Shown: positions 1-9,986 of the stretch, piece after piece | Layout: each line of letters opens with the position of its first letter | How positions within the stretch are numbered: position 1 is the stretch's first letter | Origin: Tretioscincus oriximinensis | Taxonomy: Eukaryota; Chordata; Lepidosauria; Squamata; Gymnophthalmidae | DNA length: 64,000 nucleotides | Assembly (NCBI GenBank): GCA_022410635.1 | Contig: JAJVDF010000002.1 | Location: 5,218,778-5,282,777 of the forward strand | Direction of reading: 5' to 3' | Translations under genes and position numbers: made by a program | Notes under the pieces: model-generated | What the model was told of the DNA's origin: nothing | The model's input: only the letters and a program-made list of their open reading frames with translations | The model's database searches: none

Positions 1-2049
1 GGATGAAGCGGCATAAGAGACATCTAGAGAAGCGTTGAAGACATACGAAGTCTGAAACTGATTGAACCAAATTGAGATCATACATTAGATCCTATTTGAA
101 GGCGATTAGAGTGGCAAGATCTACGTACCTTTCTGCACTGATCGTGTCAGCGGAAAACCACCCAGCAGCCCAGTTTAGGGTGACCCACTCTCTCTTTAAA
201 ACAGGGGAGTCTGGAGATCCCTTGCAGGGCAACGCTGAGGACTTTAACAACTTTTTTGCAGACAAAGTCACTCAGATTAGGGACGACTTAGATTCCAACT
301 TTGTGACAGTGTCGACTGATAATGATTCAGTCGGGGAGACTGAGGCATGTCTTAGTCTGGTCATCTAGGATGAGTTTGATCTGGTGACATCCGATGAAGT
401 ATTTGTTGGACCCATGTTCCTCCTGGCTGGTTTCTTCTAGCAAGTAGGTGACACGCAGCTGGATCCATGAGGTTGTCACCGCTTCTTTGAGGGAGGGATC
501 CTTTCTGATTTTCTTAAAGAAGGCAATTGTGTGCCCCTTCCTCAAGAAGCCCTCACTGGATCCAGCTATTCTGAACAACTATCATCTGGTCTCCAACCTC
601 CCCTTCATTGGGAAGGTTTTTGAGAAGGTGTTGGCGCTTCAGCTCCCATGGTCATTGGAGGAAAGAGATTATCTGGGCCCTTTGCAGTCTGGGTTCAGAC
701 CCGGCTACTCCATGGAAACTGCTTTGGTTGCACTGATGGATGATCTCTGGCAAGCCCGGAATGGGGGACATTCCTCTATCCTGGTGCTACTTGTCCTCTC
801 TGCNGCTTTCTATATCATTGACCATGGTATCTTTCTGCGCTGGCTGGAGGGGTTGGAAATGGGAGGCGGTGGTTCTCCTCCTACCTATCTGCTCGGTAAC
901 AGTCAGTGTTAGTGGGGAGCCGGAGATCGACCCCTAGGTCTCTCCCTTGTGGCGTGCTGCAGGGTTCGGTTCTCTCACCCCTACTGTTTAATATGTACAT
1001 GAAACTGTTGGGTGAGATCATCCATCGACACGGGGTGAGTTACCATCAGTACGCGGATGACACCCAGCTGTAAATTTCCACCCTGTGCCAAGTCAGTGAA
1101 GCAGTGAAAGTGATGTGCTGGTGCCTGGGGATTTTAAGGGTCTGGATGGATGCAAACAGACTCAGGTTCAATCCCAACAAGACGGAGTGGCTGTGGTTAC
1201 TGCCTCCCAAGGACAATTCCAACTGTCCTTCCATCACCCTGGGGGGGAGGTCTTAACCCCCTCGGAGAAGGTCCGCAACTTGGGCATTCTCCTTGATCCA
1301 CAACTGCAATTAGAACATCATTTATCAGCTGTGGTGAGGGGGGCATTTGCACAGGTTCGCCTAGTGCACCAGTTGCGACCTTATTTGGATAGGGAGTCTG
1401 TACTCACGGTCGCTCATGCCCTTATTACCTCTCTACATAGGACTACCTTTGAAGACCGTCCAGAGACTGCAGGTAGTCCCAAATTCAGCCATGTGAGCTA
1501 TAGTGGGTCTGCCTCGATATGCCCACATCTCCAACACTCCATGCCCTGCATTGGCTGCCAATTGGTCTCCGAACCAGATTCAATGGGTTCGTGGTTACCT
1601 TTAAAGCCCTTTATGGCTTAGGACCAGGATATCTACGGGACCGTCTTCTGCCTCATATGTCCCAGTNCCTTGTGAGATCACACAGAGTTGGCCTTCTCCA
1701 GGTCCCATCAACCAAACAGTGTCGGCTGGCGGGTCCTAGGAGAAGATCTTTCTCTGTCATGGCTCCGACCCTCTGGAATCAGATCCCTCCAGAGATTCCT
1801 ACTGCCCCTACACATATGACCTTTTGGAAATCCCTTAAAACCTATATTTGCCAGCAATCCTGGAACTAAACGATTGGCTGAAGAAGCAATGTATTGTGTG
1901 GATGACCAGGGGAGTGGATTTTTAGCATTGGAGTTTTTATAATTTGGATTCAGGATATTTTTGCCATTGTTTAATAAATGTTGCAAGCCGCCACGGGTCT
2001 CCAGAGAGGGGTGGCATATAAATCCAAATAAATAAATAAATAAATAAAT
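1..2049 (+). mobile_element. L2-clade LINE, ORF2 remnant plus 3' tail, truncated by window edge
   Basis: This is a decayed non-LTR retrotransposon whose ORF2 would encode endonuclease and reverse transcriptase. Frames at 72-368, 448-912, 1115-1621 and 1519-1869 together follow the L2/Jockey-type order. First comes the pre-RT linker with FADKVTQIRDDL. The finger region reads NNYHLVSNLPFIGKVFEK and the next block QSGFRPGYSMETAL. Motif A is at about 780-825, and YADD lies at 1051-1062 in a third frame. The C-terminal end reads FSVMAPTLWNQIP. Motif A has lost its catalytic Asp (LLVLS where the family has LLDLS), and stops and frameshifts separate the blocks, so it is dead. It ends in AAATA-type tandem units (2026-2049), as L2 3' ends do. 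The 5' part lies outside the window. The clade call rests on motif style and tail. Confidence 0.85.
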
Positions 2050-2354
2050 ACTGGTGAAGGATGCAATATAAATTTAAAATAAATAAACAAAATGCTGCCT
2101 TATGGAAAACTCCAGAATCTAACCTATTTAAACAAATATACAGTGTCCAGACCAAGTATCTCTTGGTCTGATCATGTGCCATCCAAAATGGAAGAGCATG
2201 CCAGCAATGGGTCTTAAATTGGTGGGTCTCTTGAGGAGACAAACAGAAAAAATAAGTCATTTCATTGTTTATGTAAAACTAGAATGGGTTTTGATTTTCT
2301 TGAAATAACATTGTAGCTATCACCACAATTCTCCAGGTCTAGACAATCTAGGCA
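2050..2354. other. Unassigned sequence with a second AAATA-like tail
   Basis: Bases 2058-2090 look like another LINE or SINE 3' tail (a short GC-containing segment followed by AAATAAATAAA). The rest is AT-rich sequence with no coding signal that I can see. Confidence 0.4.
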
Positions 2355-2765
2355 TTAAATAGGAAGAGCCCTGCTGAATTGAGCCAGATCTAGCCCTGTA
2401 TTCTGTCTCACACAGTGGCCCACCAATTGCACCTGGGTAGTTGAAGCAGAAGAAGGCAAAATCTTTACCTGTTCTTGACTCCCTGCAAATGGTATTTCAC
2501 GAATACTACTTGTTACTCCATCCCAGAGCCTAATCTATCTTATAGATATCCAGGCAGCTAGCTACCACCACCTCTTCTGGAAGAAAATTCCACAGACCAA
2601 TGACCCTCTGGATGATAAAGTACTTTCTCTTGTATGTCCTCCCTCTTCTGGCCATCAGTTTCAGGAATGCTCCCTGGTCCTAGTGCTGTGTGATAAAGAT
2701 TTTTTTTTGTTTTACTATTCACCTTATCTACCTTGTGCACGATTTTATAGATAGCTCACAAGCTC
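2355..2765 (-). mobile_element. CR1 LINE 3' fragment
   Basis: Read on the minus strand this is the C-terminal end and 3' UTR of a CR1 retrotransposon. It shares successive blocks with the copies at 13385, 38806 and 57787: GGCCCACCA near 2418, GACTCCCTGCAAATGGTATT near 2478, and AAATTCCACAGACC near 2584. It is more diverged than the 38.8 and 57.8 kb copies, so it is older. A stop-interrupted frame at 2558-2740 is a relic of the RT C-terminus. Confidence 0.8.
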
Positions 2766-3942
2766 TTTCTNTTTCTGTTTAGTTTTAATGAAAACTAATG
2801 CCGCATTAGGACAAATTCTTAGAGTCATACTAGAGTGCAATCTATAAATATTTAGTATCATTCAAATACTGATTCAGGGTGTTCAAAATTGTAATCTGTC
2901 TCTGTGCTTTCTAGGCAAGATACTAAGATACATAGATAACAAAGGGAAATACTGGTGTCAGAAAGACTGATAATCAAAATAATATCTATATCAAGATAAC
3001 AAAAAAAACATTCGGTAGTCATCAATCATTAATGGAGAGTGAAATAGATGAGACTGAGGAAGGTTACTCTTTCTCTCTTTCTCCATCTCTCTCTCTCTCC
3101 TTAAGTATTTTGTTTAGACAAAATGTTAAGTGAAATAACTCATGAGCTATGTTAGCATCCATTCCTTATACTCTTTTTGTTAACAGGTTAGCGCTCAGCC
3201 AATTCACATATCCAAGAGTCTATTCATTATTAATCAAAAGAGTTAAAAAGTCGATCCAATCTGGTTATATACAGTAGTTCTTGTGGTTTTCAAACCTTTA
3301 AATATTTAATGGTGTCATCGCTTTCCCAGTGGATGTCAGCCAAGCAGAATGCCTGGCATCAGAATCCCACTGCNTTAAAAAAGAGAAAAGGGGGAGGAAG
3401 CTTGGGAGAGTGAAAGTAACAGCCCAAGAAGAATAGCTTTTAAAAATAAAATAAATACATTTCTTGCTATTCTTTTATTACTGTTTGAAACAGGTGACTG
3501 GTATTGTTTTGGTGTAAAAAAAATTCCAGATTTGCTCATTTCGGAATCCAAGTAGCAGGTAGTGTCTAATGGGTTAGACCCTGATGAGAGCCAATGCACA
3601 GTCTCTGTTTTTGATACTTTGAAACCTGATATTGTAGATTTAAGGGTATTGATTGACACTCCTGATTAGGTGATCAATACCTTTTCAAGGATCCGTTTCT
3701 AGCGGTAACCCTAGCCTGATTAGGGTAGGGTAGCTCNACCTATCCCAGTCATATGCACATGGTGGCATGGTTGCCCATCCTGCCTGTCTAATAGGTGAAT
3801 GGCAGTAGCCTACATGGGCAGCACAGATAGGGGGCAGGGTGGTAAGGGAAACTAAGAATCATTGTGTGATAGCTTGGCTGCCTGGGCTATTCTGAAACCA
3901 TTTCTTTGTCCAAAGTTGTAAGCTGCAACCAGAAAGGCATCA
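2766..3942. other. Unassigned AT-rich DNA with a CT-rich tract
   Basis: The only structure I see is a pyrimidine tract at about 3066-3102 (CTTTCTC and CTCTCT units). The open frame at 3375-3659 has no recognisable domain and no exon signals, so I treat it as chance. Confidence 0.4.
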
Positions 3943-4222
3943 TGAAAAAGGAAGAATCAAGTTTTTATACCCCACTCTTTTCCGGAGCAGCTTACAGAGT
4001 TAATTTTCACCCAAAGGCTTATATTTTATTCTATCTTCCTCATCAGGTTAATGGTGGTACTCATTTATGTAAGTTAAATGCAGATTACAAATTTGCATCT
4101 CTTATGAATAGCTGAGTTGGCTAGAGCTGCAGGCTAATGGAAGGTGCTCACTCCACCCAACACTGGGCTTTGAAACCCGATCTCCCAGATGAAAGACCGT
4201 CTCTTTAGCAACTGAACACAGA
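3943..4222 (-). mobile_element. tRNA-headed SINE, family B (minus strand)
   Basis: On the minus strand the element starts with a tRNA-like head whose B-box-like segment reads GGGTTTCAAAGCCC. A body follows containing CAGCTCTAGCCAACTCAGCTATTC, here split over the family pattern, then GTAAGCTGCTC and GGGGTATAAAAAC near the 3' end. Further copies lie at 9431, 11010, 19036, 29576, 30964, 45497 and 49648. The family name is not certain; it resembles SINEs common in squamates. Confidence 0.75.
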
Positions 4223-5080
4223 GGAACATAAGGGACATGTCAGGGAATGTCTCGTTGCCATTATTTAATAATTTAGACATATAGACAGCTATCGAAGAAT
4301 TACTACGATGGATATGAGAACTACAGGCTGAAAGGGCTCCAAAGTGACTCTATGACCCACATTGCTATGTGATAATTGCACAAGTACAGATTATGGTTTT
4401 AGACAGGCTACATATTGAACCTTGAGGGTGGTGTTTTCGATTCTGGTTCCTTCTTGTGCCATCTAATCGGTGGTGCAGTCATGCCTTTCTCATAGCCTAG
4501 CATGGGCCTTCTTTCTCNTTCTCGTGTAAACACCCCCTCCCAACATGGTTATGCTGGAGAGCACTACTGTAACTGCCTATATTGAACAATGGCTCTGACC
4601 CACGGGCCAGAAAGAGATTCAAACAGCTTCAAGAAATGGATCTAGGGAGCTTCTGCTCTCAGGAAAATGGCAGACACAGATTGCCACTGACAGTCATTAA
4701 AAGGCCCAAACTCTATCCTGGATTATACATGTTAACCCTAATCTAGATTAGTACAAATGCATTTTCTTGTCCAACATTTTTTCTTTTATACTACAAAATG
4801 GTTTTGGGGAACTAAGCCATAGAATTAAGTAAGGGCTATATCCAGATCTCCTTAAAAATCAGTAATGAGTTCCCCTTGATGTTCACAGTTGGTTTATTAA
4901 CAGAGATTTAAATGATTGTTGAATTTGCATGTTGGAAACGTTGAGTAGACCTGTCATTGCCTCAACATTTCACGTATAAAAGGAAAAGGCAGTAAGAGTT
5001 CAAATGATAAACTGTAAGCAAAGACATTATTGGTTTCTCATAAAGATTTATTCCATTTTAACCCTTAATTTAAGCCCCTG
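4223..5080. other. Unassigned intergenic DNA
   Basis: I see no open frame of interest, no repeat shared with the rest of the window, and no strong secondary structure here. Confidence 0.4.
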
Positions 5081-5178
5081 CTTGTTCAGGCCCAGTTATG
5101 CATTTTAGAAATCTTTTACAACACATCAAATGTGCTGCAAATAATCCTTAAAATATTTTACTGAGTCTGTGCAAAATC
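5081..5178. mobile_element. Palindromic element, family P, copy 1
   Basis: This is a short imperfect palindrome. The right half ends TACTGAGTCTGTGCAAAAT. Its reverse complement parallels the left half (CAGTTATGCATTTTAGAAATC then CTTTTACAACACATC). The same sequence, better preserved, forms the arms of the element at 5586-5856. This pattern suggests a non-autonomous terminal-inverted-repeat transposon; the superfamily is unknown. Confidence 0.6.
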
Positions 5179-5585
5179 AATTTCTTTAGCAGTTGGTATT
5201 TTTTTTCCAAAAAAGTTCAGCTAATTTTCTCTTAAAATATAAAAAAAATGAAACGTTGACTCCCTTTGATCTCCTCCACGCATGTTATATAAAAATGCAA
5301 ATTTCAACATATATATTATTTACAGCATTTGTATGGCACCTTATTACTGGAGTTCTCTGAGTCGCTCACAGACATGCAACACAATCAAAATAATGCAAAA
5401 GAGAATTGGCCTGAGACTAAGGGATATTATCAAGTGTTTTCTAAAGAGCCTACTTAAATGAAGCATTTTTAATGGCTTCCTAGTCAGGGGCCCTGGTCAC
5501 ACTTTAACTTTTGAACCACTTTCAATCCTGAAGAATGAATTTAGGCTTCATTTGCATTTACCTCATATAATCCACTTCAATAGAC

Positions 5586-5856
5586 GTTTGCACAGACTCA
5601 GTAATGTGTTTTAGGGATTTGTTGCAACACACAGGGCTTTTTTTGTGGCGTAACGCGCCGGAACGCAGTACCGGCACCTTTTATTTAGGCTAACGCCGCC
5701 GCCCCCCCCATCCCCCCGGTACTAACGCCGCCCCCCCCTCGCCGGCGTTAGTACCGTCACCTTTTTTTGTGGTAAAAAAGCACTGGCAACACATATACAA
5801 CACAATAGATATATTGTAACAAATCCCTAAAACACATTACTGAGATTTCAGCAAAC
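5586..5856. mobile_element. Palindromic element, family P, copy 2, interrupted by a hAT insertion
   Basis: The arms at 5597-5623 and 5818-5844 are perfect inverted repeats over 27 bases (left arm starts CTCAGTAATGTGTTTTAGGG). The outer ends are GTTTGCACAG on the left and TTTCAGCAAAC on the right, so the inverted repeat extends imperfectly to the element ends. The centre is occupied by a separate transposon at 5632-5785 with its own target duplication. Removing that insertion leaves a host of about 110 bases, close to copy 1. The family is a candidate MITE, and the arms still match exactly. Confidence 0.7.
5632..5785 (+). mobile_element. hAT-type non-autonomous element, family H1, short copy
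   Basis: The element has terminal inverted repeats CAGGGCTTTTTTTGTGG at the left and, as reverse complement, CAGTGCTTTTTTACCAC at the right. It is flanked by a perfect 8-base direct repeat GCAACACA (5624-5631 and 5786-5793). An 8-base duplication and CA...TG-like ends are hallmarks of the hAT superfamily. The 154-base interior is CpG-rich and holds short GC-rich units containing CTAACGCCGCC. It has no coding capacity. A larger member of the same family sits in the same orientation at 57069-57457. Confidence 0.85.
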
Positions 5857-5878
5857 AAGGCCTTAACTTGCTCTGNCC

Positions 5879-5939
5879 TGTTTACACAGGCTCAGTAATG
5901 TATTTAGGCCCTAAAAAGATTATTGAGCCTGTGTAAACA
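5879..5939. mobile_element. Palindromic element, family P, minimal copy
   Basis: A 61-base hairpin. Arms 5879-5899 and 5919-5939 match as inverted repeats at 20 of 21 positions (TGTTTACACAGGCTCAGTAAT on the left). The outer ends resemble those of family P copy 2 and only the 20-base centre is left, so it looks like an internally deleted copy lying 22 bases downstream of that copy. Confidence 0.6.
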
Positions 5940-6165
5940 ACCTAAAACAGGTCAAGATAATCCACCTTTACTACAGGAGATTAAACCGGCTAGATCAAAT
6001 GGAAATCAGGCCTCATTTTTTCTCCTGGACTCAAAAGTAAATTAAGTTCACTCTTGAGGACTTTGCATTTTGAGGAAGTACAAACTGGACAGGGGTGGCA
6101 GTAATGGAACAGAGGCATGGTATGGTAGAATTCCAGAACTTTCCGTAGTCTGCACTAGCACAGAA

Positions 6166-6310
6166 AGAGCCTAAAATGTCCATACCTGATAGCCATGCTG
6201 AACTGGGCCAGAACCTATCTGGTCCAGTATTCAGTCTCACACAGTGGCCCACCAGTTGTACTAGGCAATCTCAAGCAGAAGAAGCAAAACCCTTGCCTGT
6301 TTTTGACCAT
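6166..6310 (-). mobile_element. CR1 LINE 3'-terminal fragment
   Basis: Minus-strand CR1 3' UTR. It contains CAGTCTCACACAGTGGCCCA near 6232-6251, followed by the GCAGAAGAAGCAAAACC segment seen in other copies here. There is no coding part. Confidence 0.7.
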
Positions 6311-6425
6311 TCTGAAAGAGTAACTTGGTAGTCACAAAGTCAAAAGCACCTTCCCATCACAAACAAATCTTATTCCTAACAAAACTGCAGAGACAAAACT
6401 GCAGAGATAAAACAACAACAACAAT

Positions 6426-6745
6426 AGGCCCCTCTCACCAACCAATGGATTTGGAAAGTGGGGTAGGTCCTTCTCAATGGTTGCCCTCAGCCTATGGAAT
6501 AGTCTCCTCCTTGAGGCATGTCTATCATCATCATTTGTATTCCTTTAGAAGATCTCTGAAGATGCAACTCTTCAACTTGGCCTTTGGTGGAATAAATGAT
6601 GTTTTTCTTTCCACCTTCAGATATGGTTTTGTCACTATTTTAATATGCTCATTTTGTACTGTTGTTTTTACTGTTGCCTGCCCTAAGACTTTCAAGTATA
6701 GGATGGGGTATAAACATAAATAAATAATAAATAATAACAACAACA
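6426..6745 (+). mobile_element. L2-clade LINE 3' end
   Basis: The C-terminal ORF2 segment (AYGIVSSLRH in frame 6325-6723) leads into the 3' UTR. The UTR contains TTTAGAAGATCTCTGAAGATG (6544-6564 region), TGCCTGCCCTAAGACTTTCA and GGGGTATAAACATAAATAAAT, and it ends in AAATAATAAATAATAAC units. Its 3' UTR matches the copy at 19550-19890 closely, so both come from one L2 subfamily. Confidence 0.8.
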
Positions 6746-6759
6746 GCCTAGCATATATA

Positions 6760-6850
6760 TTCCCAAACAACAACTCCCATCCTTGCCAGTCACTGCTGGG
6801 AGTTGAATGTTGATAATCACAGCTCAGCAACATCTGGAATGCCAAAGGTG
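6760..6850. repeat. Short interspersed repeat fragment
   Basis: The segment with AACAACTCCCATCCTTGCCA, then CTGCTGGGAGTTG and CAGCAACATCTGGAATGCC, is a partly palindromic sequence (ACTCCCA against TGGGAGT). Sequences of this type are dispersed in vertebrate genomes. I cannot name the family. Confidence 0.4.
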
Positions 6851-7260
6851 AGCATCTCTGGCTTATTGGTAATAAACAGTGAAAAAAATGTGTTGCATTG
6901 CATTACTCCTGGTCTTTTCTCTAAACCCCCGCACCCCGCCCTTTCATAACTTGTTCTTAGAATTGAGTGTGTGGGTTGTGCAGGTGGCCACTCTAATTGC
7001 TGCTCAATATAGATCCACCATTAGTCAAGATTATATCACATTGAACTTAGACAGTTTTATTCTGCCTTAAGGGATGAAACAGAAGGGGAGAAAAGCAAAC
7101 TGGCTGAACTCCGAAAAGAGAAATAGCAAAGCTGCTTGACTCTGCATACCCATGCATACATCCTGGAAGAAGACACCAATAAGCAGCGGGCATGAATCCT
7201 GAAAAGAAATCTATGAATTAATTGCTGTGAATTTCAAATGAATTGAGAAACCAGTTTGAT

Positions 7261-7700
7261 TTGAGAGGGAAAAATAGTGTACACTTTTTATTAATATGAA
7301 CAAGTATATTTGTATACTGATATTTAACAATCCAAATCTCTCAGAAGAAGACAGATATTTATCAATTATTGTTAGCTGCCCAGTCACTGATAGAAGCAAA
7401 ATGGAAAGAGAGAAGCTCATGGGATATTCCTTGTTGACACAGTTATATTCTAGAACAATTAGATTTTGATCTGGTAAAAGAGAACAGAAATAGATTGCTC
7501 GGCATAAATACAAGAATTAATAGTAGATGGAAATGGGACAAACCCCTATGCATGGATGAAGATGTCACAAACCAAGATACATTATATGATAAAATAAGAA
7601 AGTTGCTACAGAAGCTTGATTAAAACCATCCTATTCAGAAACAGAAGGGAGGAGGGAAGGATGGGTCTGGGTGTTTATTGTAATTTATGTTGCATTTATG
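7261..7700 (+). mobile_element. Possible L1 LINE ORF2 C-terminus and 3' UTR
   Basis: One plus-strand frame reads LLAAQSLIEAKWKERSSWDIP around 7366-7430, split here by later stops. This follows the pattern of the L1 C-terminus, where an alanine-rich helix precedes a Trp-Lys segment and a PT/DI-W motif. It continues with a lysine-rich stretch to about 7620 and a GGGAGGAGGGAAGGATGGG segment typical of L1 3' UTRs in squamates. It is heavily decayed, so this is a modest-confidence call. Confidence 0.4.
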
Positions 7701-8997
7701 ATATGTATGGATAAATTCTGTTCTATTATTGTTATACTACTGGAATCCCCCTTTCACTTGCTGCTTCTTTCTTTCCCTTCTATCTTTTCTCCTTCTGGCT
7801 CCCTATCTTCTTCCCTTTCTCCCTGGAGGTTGCCAAAGTTCCAAGCCCTGTCACTGGTCATTATACCTCAGAGTGTTAGACTCTTTGGTAGGTATTTTAT
7901 TATAGGTACAGATGCATTGTATAACAAATACCAAAAGAAAAAAACAAAACAAGAAACAAGTAGTGCACACATATGCTTGTATGCACAAATATACACAAAC
8001 AAGCCCCCAAACTACCCCCACTGTGCCTGGAGAGTGTACCTTCTACACCCAGCTTTGTTTTTGGTTTTCATGTTTGCCAGGATTCTATCTTCCCCAAGTG
8101 TCAGGCCTTACATGCTGTTCTTCTGATTTACATCTGTCCCATGGTTTTTGCCACTTGTGTAGCTGTTCCTTCCTCCTCCCTCCTTTTCTCAGACCACAGG
8201 GGCTGTGAGACTCCACTCTGATCACCGCTTTCTCAGCGTGGCACTTCCTCCGGCACGTTGCTCTCGCACGGTGCTTATCTCTCTGAAGGATTGCAACTAT
8301 AGATAGAATCAGTGAAACTGTATCTGTCTAGGAGCAGATGTGTACCTTTGCCGCATCATCTTAATTGCCCTGCTGTGGCTCACCTACCAGATTTCCTCTT
8401 TCTTTTCCTTTCCTTCTTCTTTCCTTTTTTTCCCTCTCCTTTTTGCAATTTTGCAAATGATTAGTTGAAAAACAGCAGGGCAGAGTCTGTAGGCAGAAGC
8501 TCATCTGGGATCATTTAAACTTGCAAGACAAAAGAAGCTGCTCAGTCCCTAACCAACTGGACATTCCTGCCTAAGATGTTTCACAAATCCTCAGATCTTC
8601 ATTTTGTACTGAATTAGGGAAGCACAGCAAGGCACAAATTCTATCACAGTTTCAAATGATTGTTGCAAACCAGAGGGAATAAACAAAAGCACCAATTAGC
8701 ATATCTTAGGGCTACAATCCTGGGCACTCTTACATGGAAGTAAACCCTATTGAACACAGCAGGACACATGGTCAAGTAAATATACATGAAGGTTAAGGCT
8801 GAATAGATGACAACATATTCTTACTTAATTGGAAATAATGTGGCTTTGCTTGTTTTATAGTTCATGTGGGAATATTGTGGTAAATAATTAGCTTTTCAAG
8901 AAATATTATTGTAACTCATTACAGTTGGTATGGGTAGTATCTGGAATTATTTAGACACTTGAAGAAAGANGTGGTAATGTTTTCACCAGAGATTATT
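7701..8997. other. Unassigned DNA, pyrimidine-rich in part
   Basis: The segments 7745-7830 and 8395-8450 are rich in CTT and TCC. The overlapping open frames at 7671-8221 have low-complexity Ser/Leu/Phe products that follow from this bias. I see no gene. Confidence 0.4.
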
Positions 8998-9425
8998 TTT
9001 ATTTATTTATTTATTTGTATTTCTTTCCCACCCTATGTCCGAAGGTCATAGGGAGGGTTAACAATAAAAACAAGATAGAAAGTTGATGGTGGAGAAGGAG
9101 AGAGCTGATCCTTCAACCAAAGGTCTGGTTAAAGAGGTACCTTTTCCCATAATTTTTTTACTGTGACTGTGATTGAGGAACCTCAAGGGAAAGACCATTC
9201 CATAGCCTTGTGTTGACCCTGTCCTTTGGTACTTCAGGTCACAGACAAGCAGGAGGGCCTCCTCTACTGATCTTTAAGGTGTGGCCAGGTTGCTAAGAGA
9301 GAAGGCTTTCCTTTAGATATTTGGGATCCAAGATATAAGTTAAAGTTAATATTTTGAATTGGACTCAGTAGCAAATTGACAACCAGTGCAGCTGTTTCAA
9401 GACTGGAATATGTCTCACTCAGTGC
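8998..9425 (-). mobile_element. Interspersed repeat, family C (LINE-like), tail on the left
   Basis: It begins with TTATTTATTTATTTATTTG, the reverse complement of an AAAT tail. It then has CCCACCCTATGTCCGAAGG, an A-rich spacer, AAAGAGGTACC at 9132-9142, ATTTGGGATCCAAGATATAAG near 9319, and CAACCAGTGCAGCTGTTTCA at 9380-9399. The same blocks in the same order recur at 16046 and around 61080-61800. The tail polarity suggests a minus-strand LINE or LINE-derived SINE; the family is unnamed here. Confidence 0.5.
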
Positions 9426-9430
9426 AGGCA

Positions 9431-9715
9431 CAAATGGCTCAATCNCTAAGGAAACAGTCTCTCATTTGGGAGGTCAGGTTTTGAAGCCCTGTGTCGGACG
9501 TGGGGAGAGGTGAGCACCTTCTACTAGCTTGTAGCTCTAGCCAACCCAGCTATTCGAAAGCAACAATTGCAAGAAATTGCAACTGACTGCAATTAGATAA
9601 ATGGGAACCAACACTGCCCGGTGGGGAAGATAGAATGTCAGCCTTTGGGTGGAAAATACCTTTGTAAGCCACTTTGAGTCCCTTTAGGTCACAAATGCAG
9701 GGTATCCTCTTCTGC
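9431..9715 (+). mobile_element. tRNA-headed SINE, family B, with expanded tail
   Basis: The head has GGCTCAATCNCTAAGGAAA and a B-box-like GGTTTTGAAGCCC. The body contains GTAGCTCTAGCCAACCCAGC, AAGAAATTGCAACTGACTGC and GGGGAAGATAGAATG, then TTGTAAGCCACTTTGAGTCC. It ends at a TTC-type tail that has grown into the compound microsatellite at 9716-9986. It closely parallels the copy at 29576-29892, which keeps a short TTC tail. Confidence 0.8.
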
Positions 9716-9986
9716 AACTTCTCTTCAACTTCTTCTTCAACCCCTTCTTCTTCTTCTTCAACCCCTTCTTCTTCAACCCCTTCTTCTTCTTCTTCTTCTT
9801 TTTCTTCTTTTTCTTCTTTTTCTTCTTTTTCTTATTTTTCTTATTTTTTTTTTCTTTTTTTTCTTTTTTTTCTTTTTTTTCTTTTTTTTCTTTTTCTTTT
9901 TCTTTTTCTTTTTCTTTTTCTTTTTCTTTTTCTTTTTCTATTACTACTGCTGCTGCTGCTGCTACTACTACTACTACTATCATCAG
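9716..9986 (+). repeat. Compound polypyrimidine and CTG/CTA microsatellite in a SINE tail
   Basis: Successive blocks change unit step by step. First comes (TTC)n with CAACC interruptions, then TTTTTCTTC units, then T8C units, then (TTTTTC)n from about 9888 to 9938, and finally (CTG)n and (CTA)n from about 9945 to 9980. It continues directly from the TTC tail of the SINE upstream. The top strand is almost pure pyrimidine over about 150 bases, so triplex-type structure is possible. The Ser/Phe/Leu and Lys/Glu frames across it are artefacts. Confidence 0.95.

Noticed and set aside
1..2049. Functional reverse transcriptase gene
   Set aside because: Frameshifts, internal stops and loss of the motif A Asp show it is a dead LINE copy.
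3700..3735. Telomere-like CCCTA and TTAGGG words
   Set aside because: Only single CCCTA/TTAGGG words around an imperfect palindrome, no tandem array.
6325..6723. 132-codon open frame as a host exon
   Set aside because: It overlaps an L2 3' end whose 3' UTR is shared with the copy at 19550-19890.
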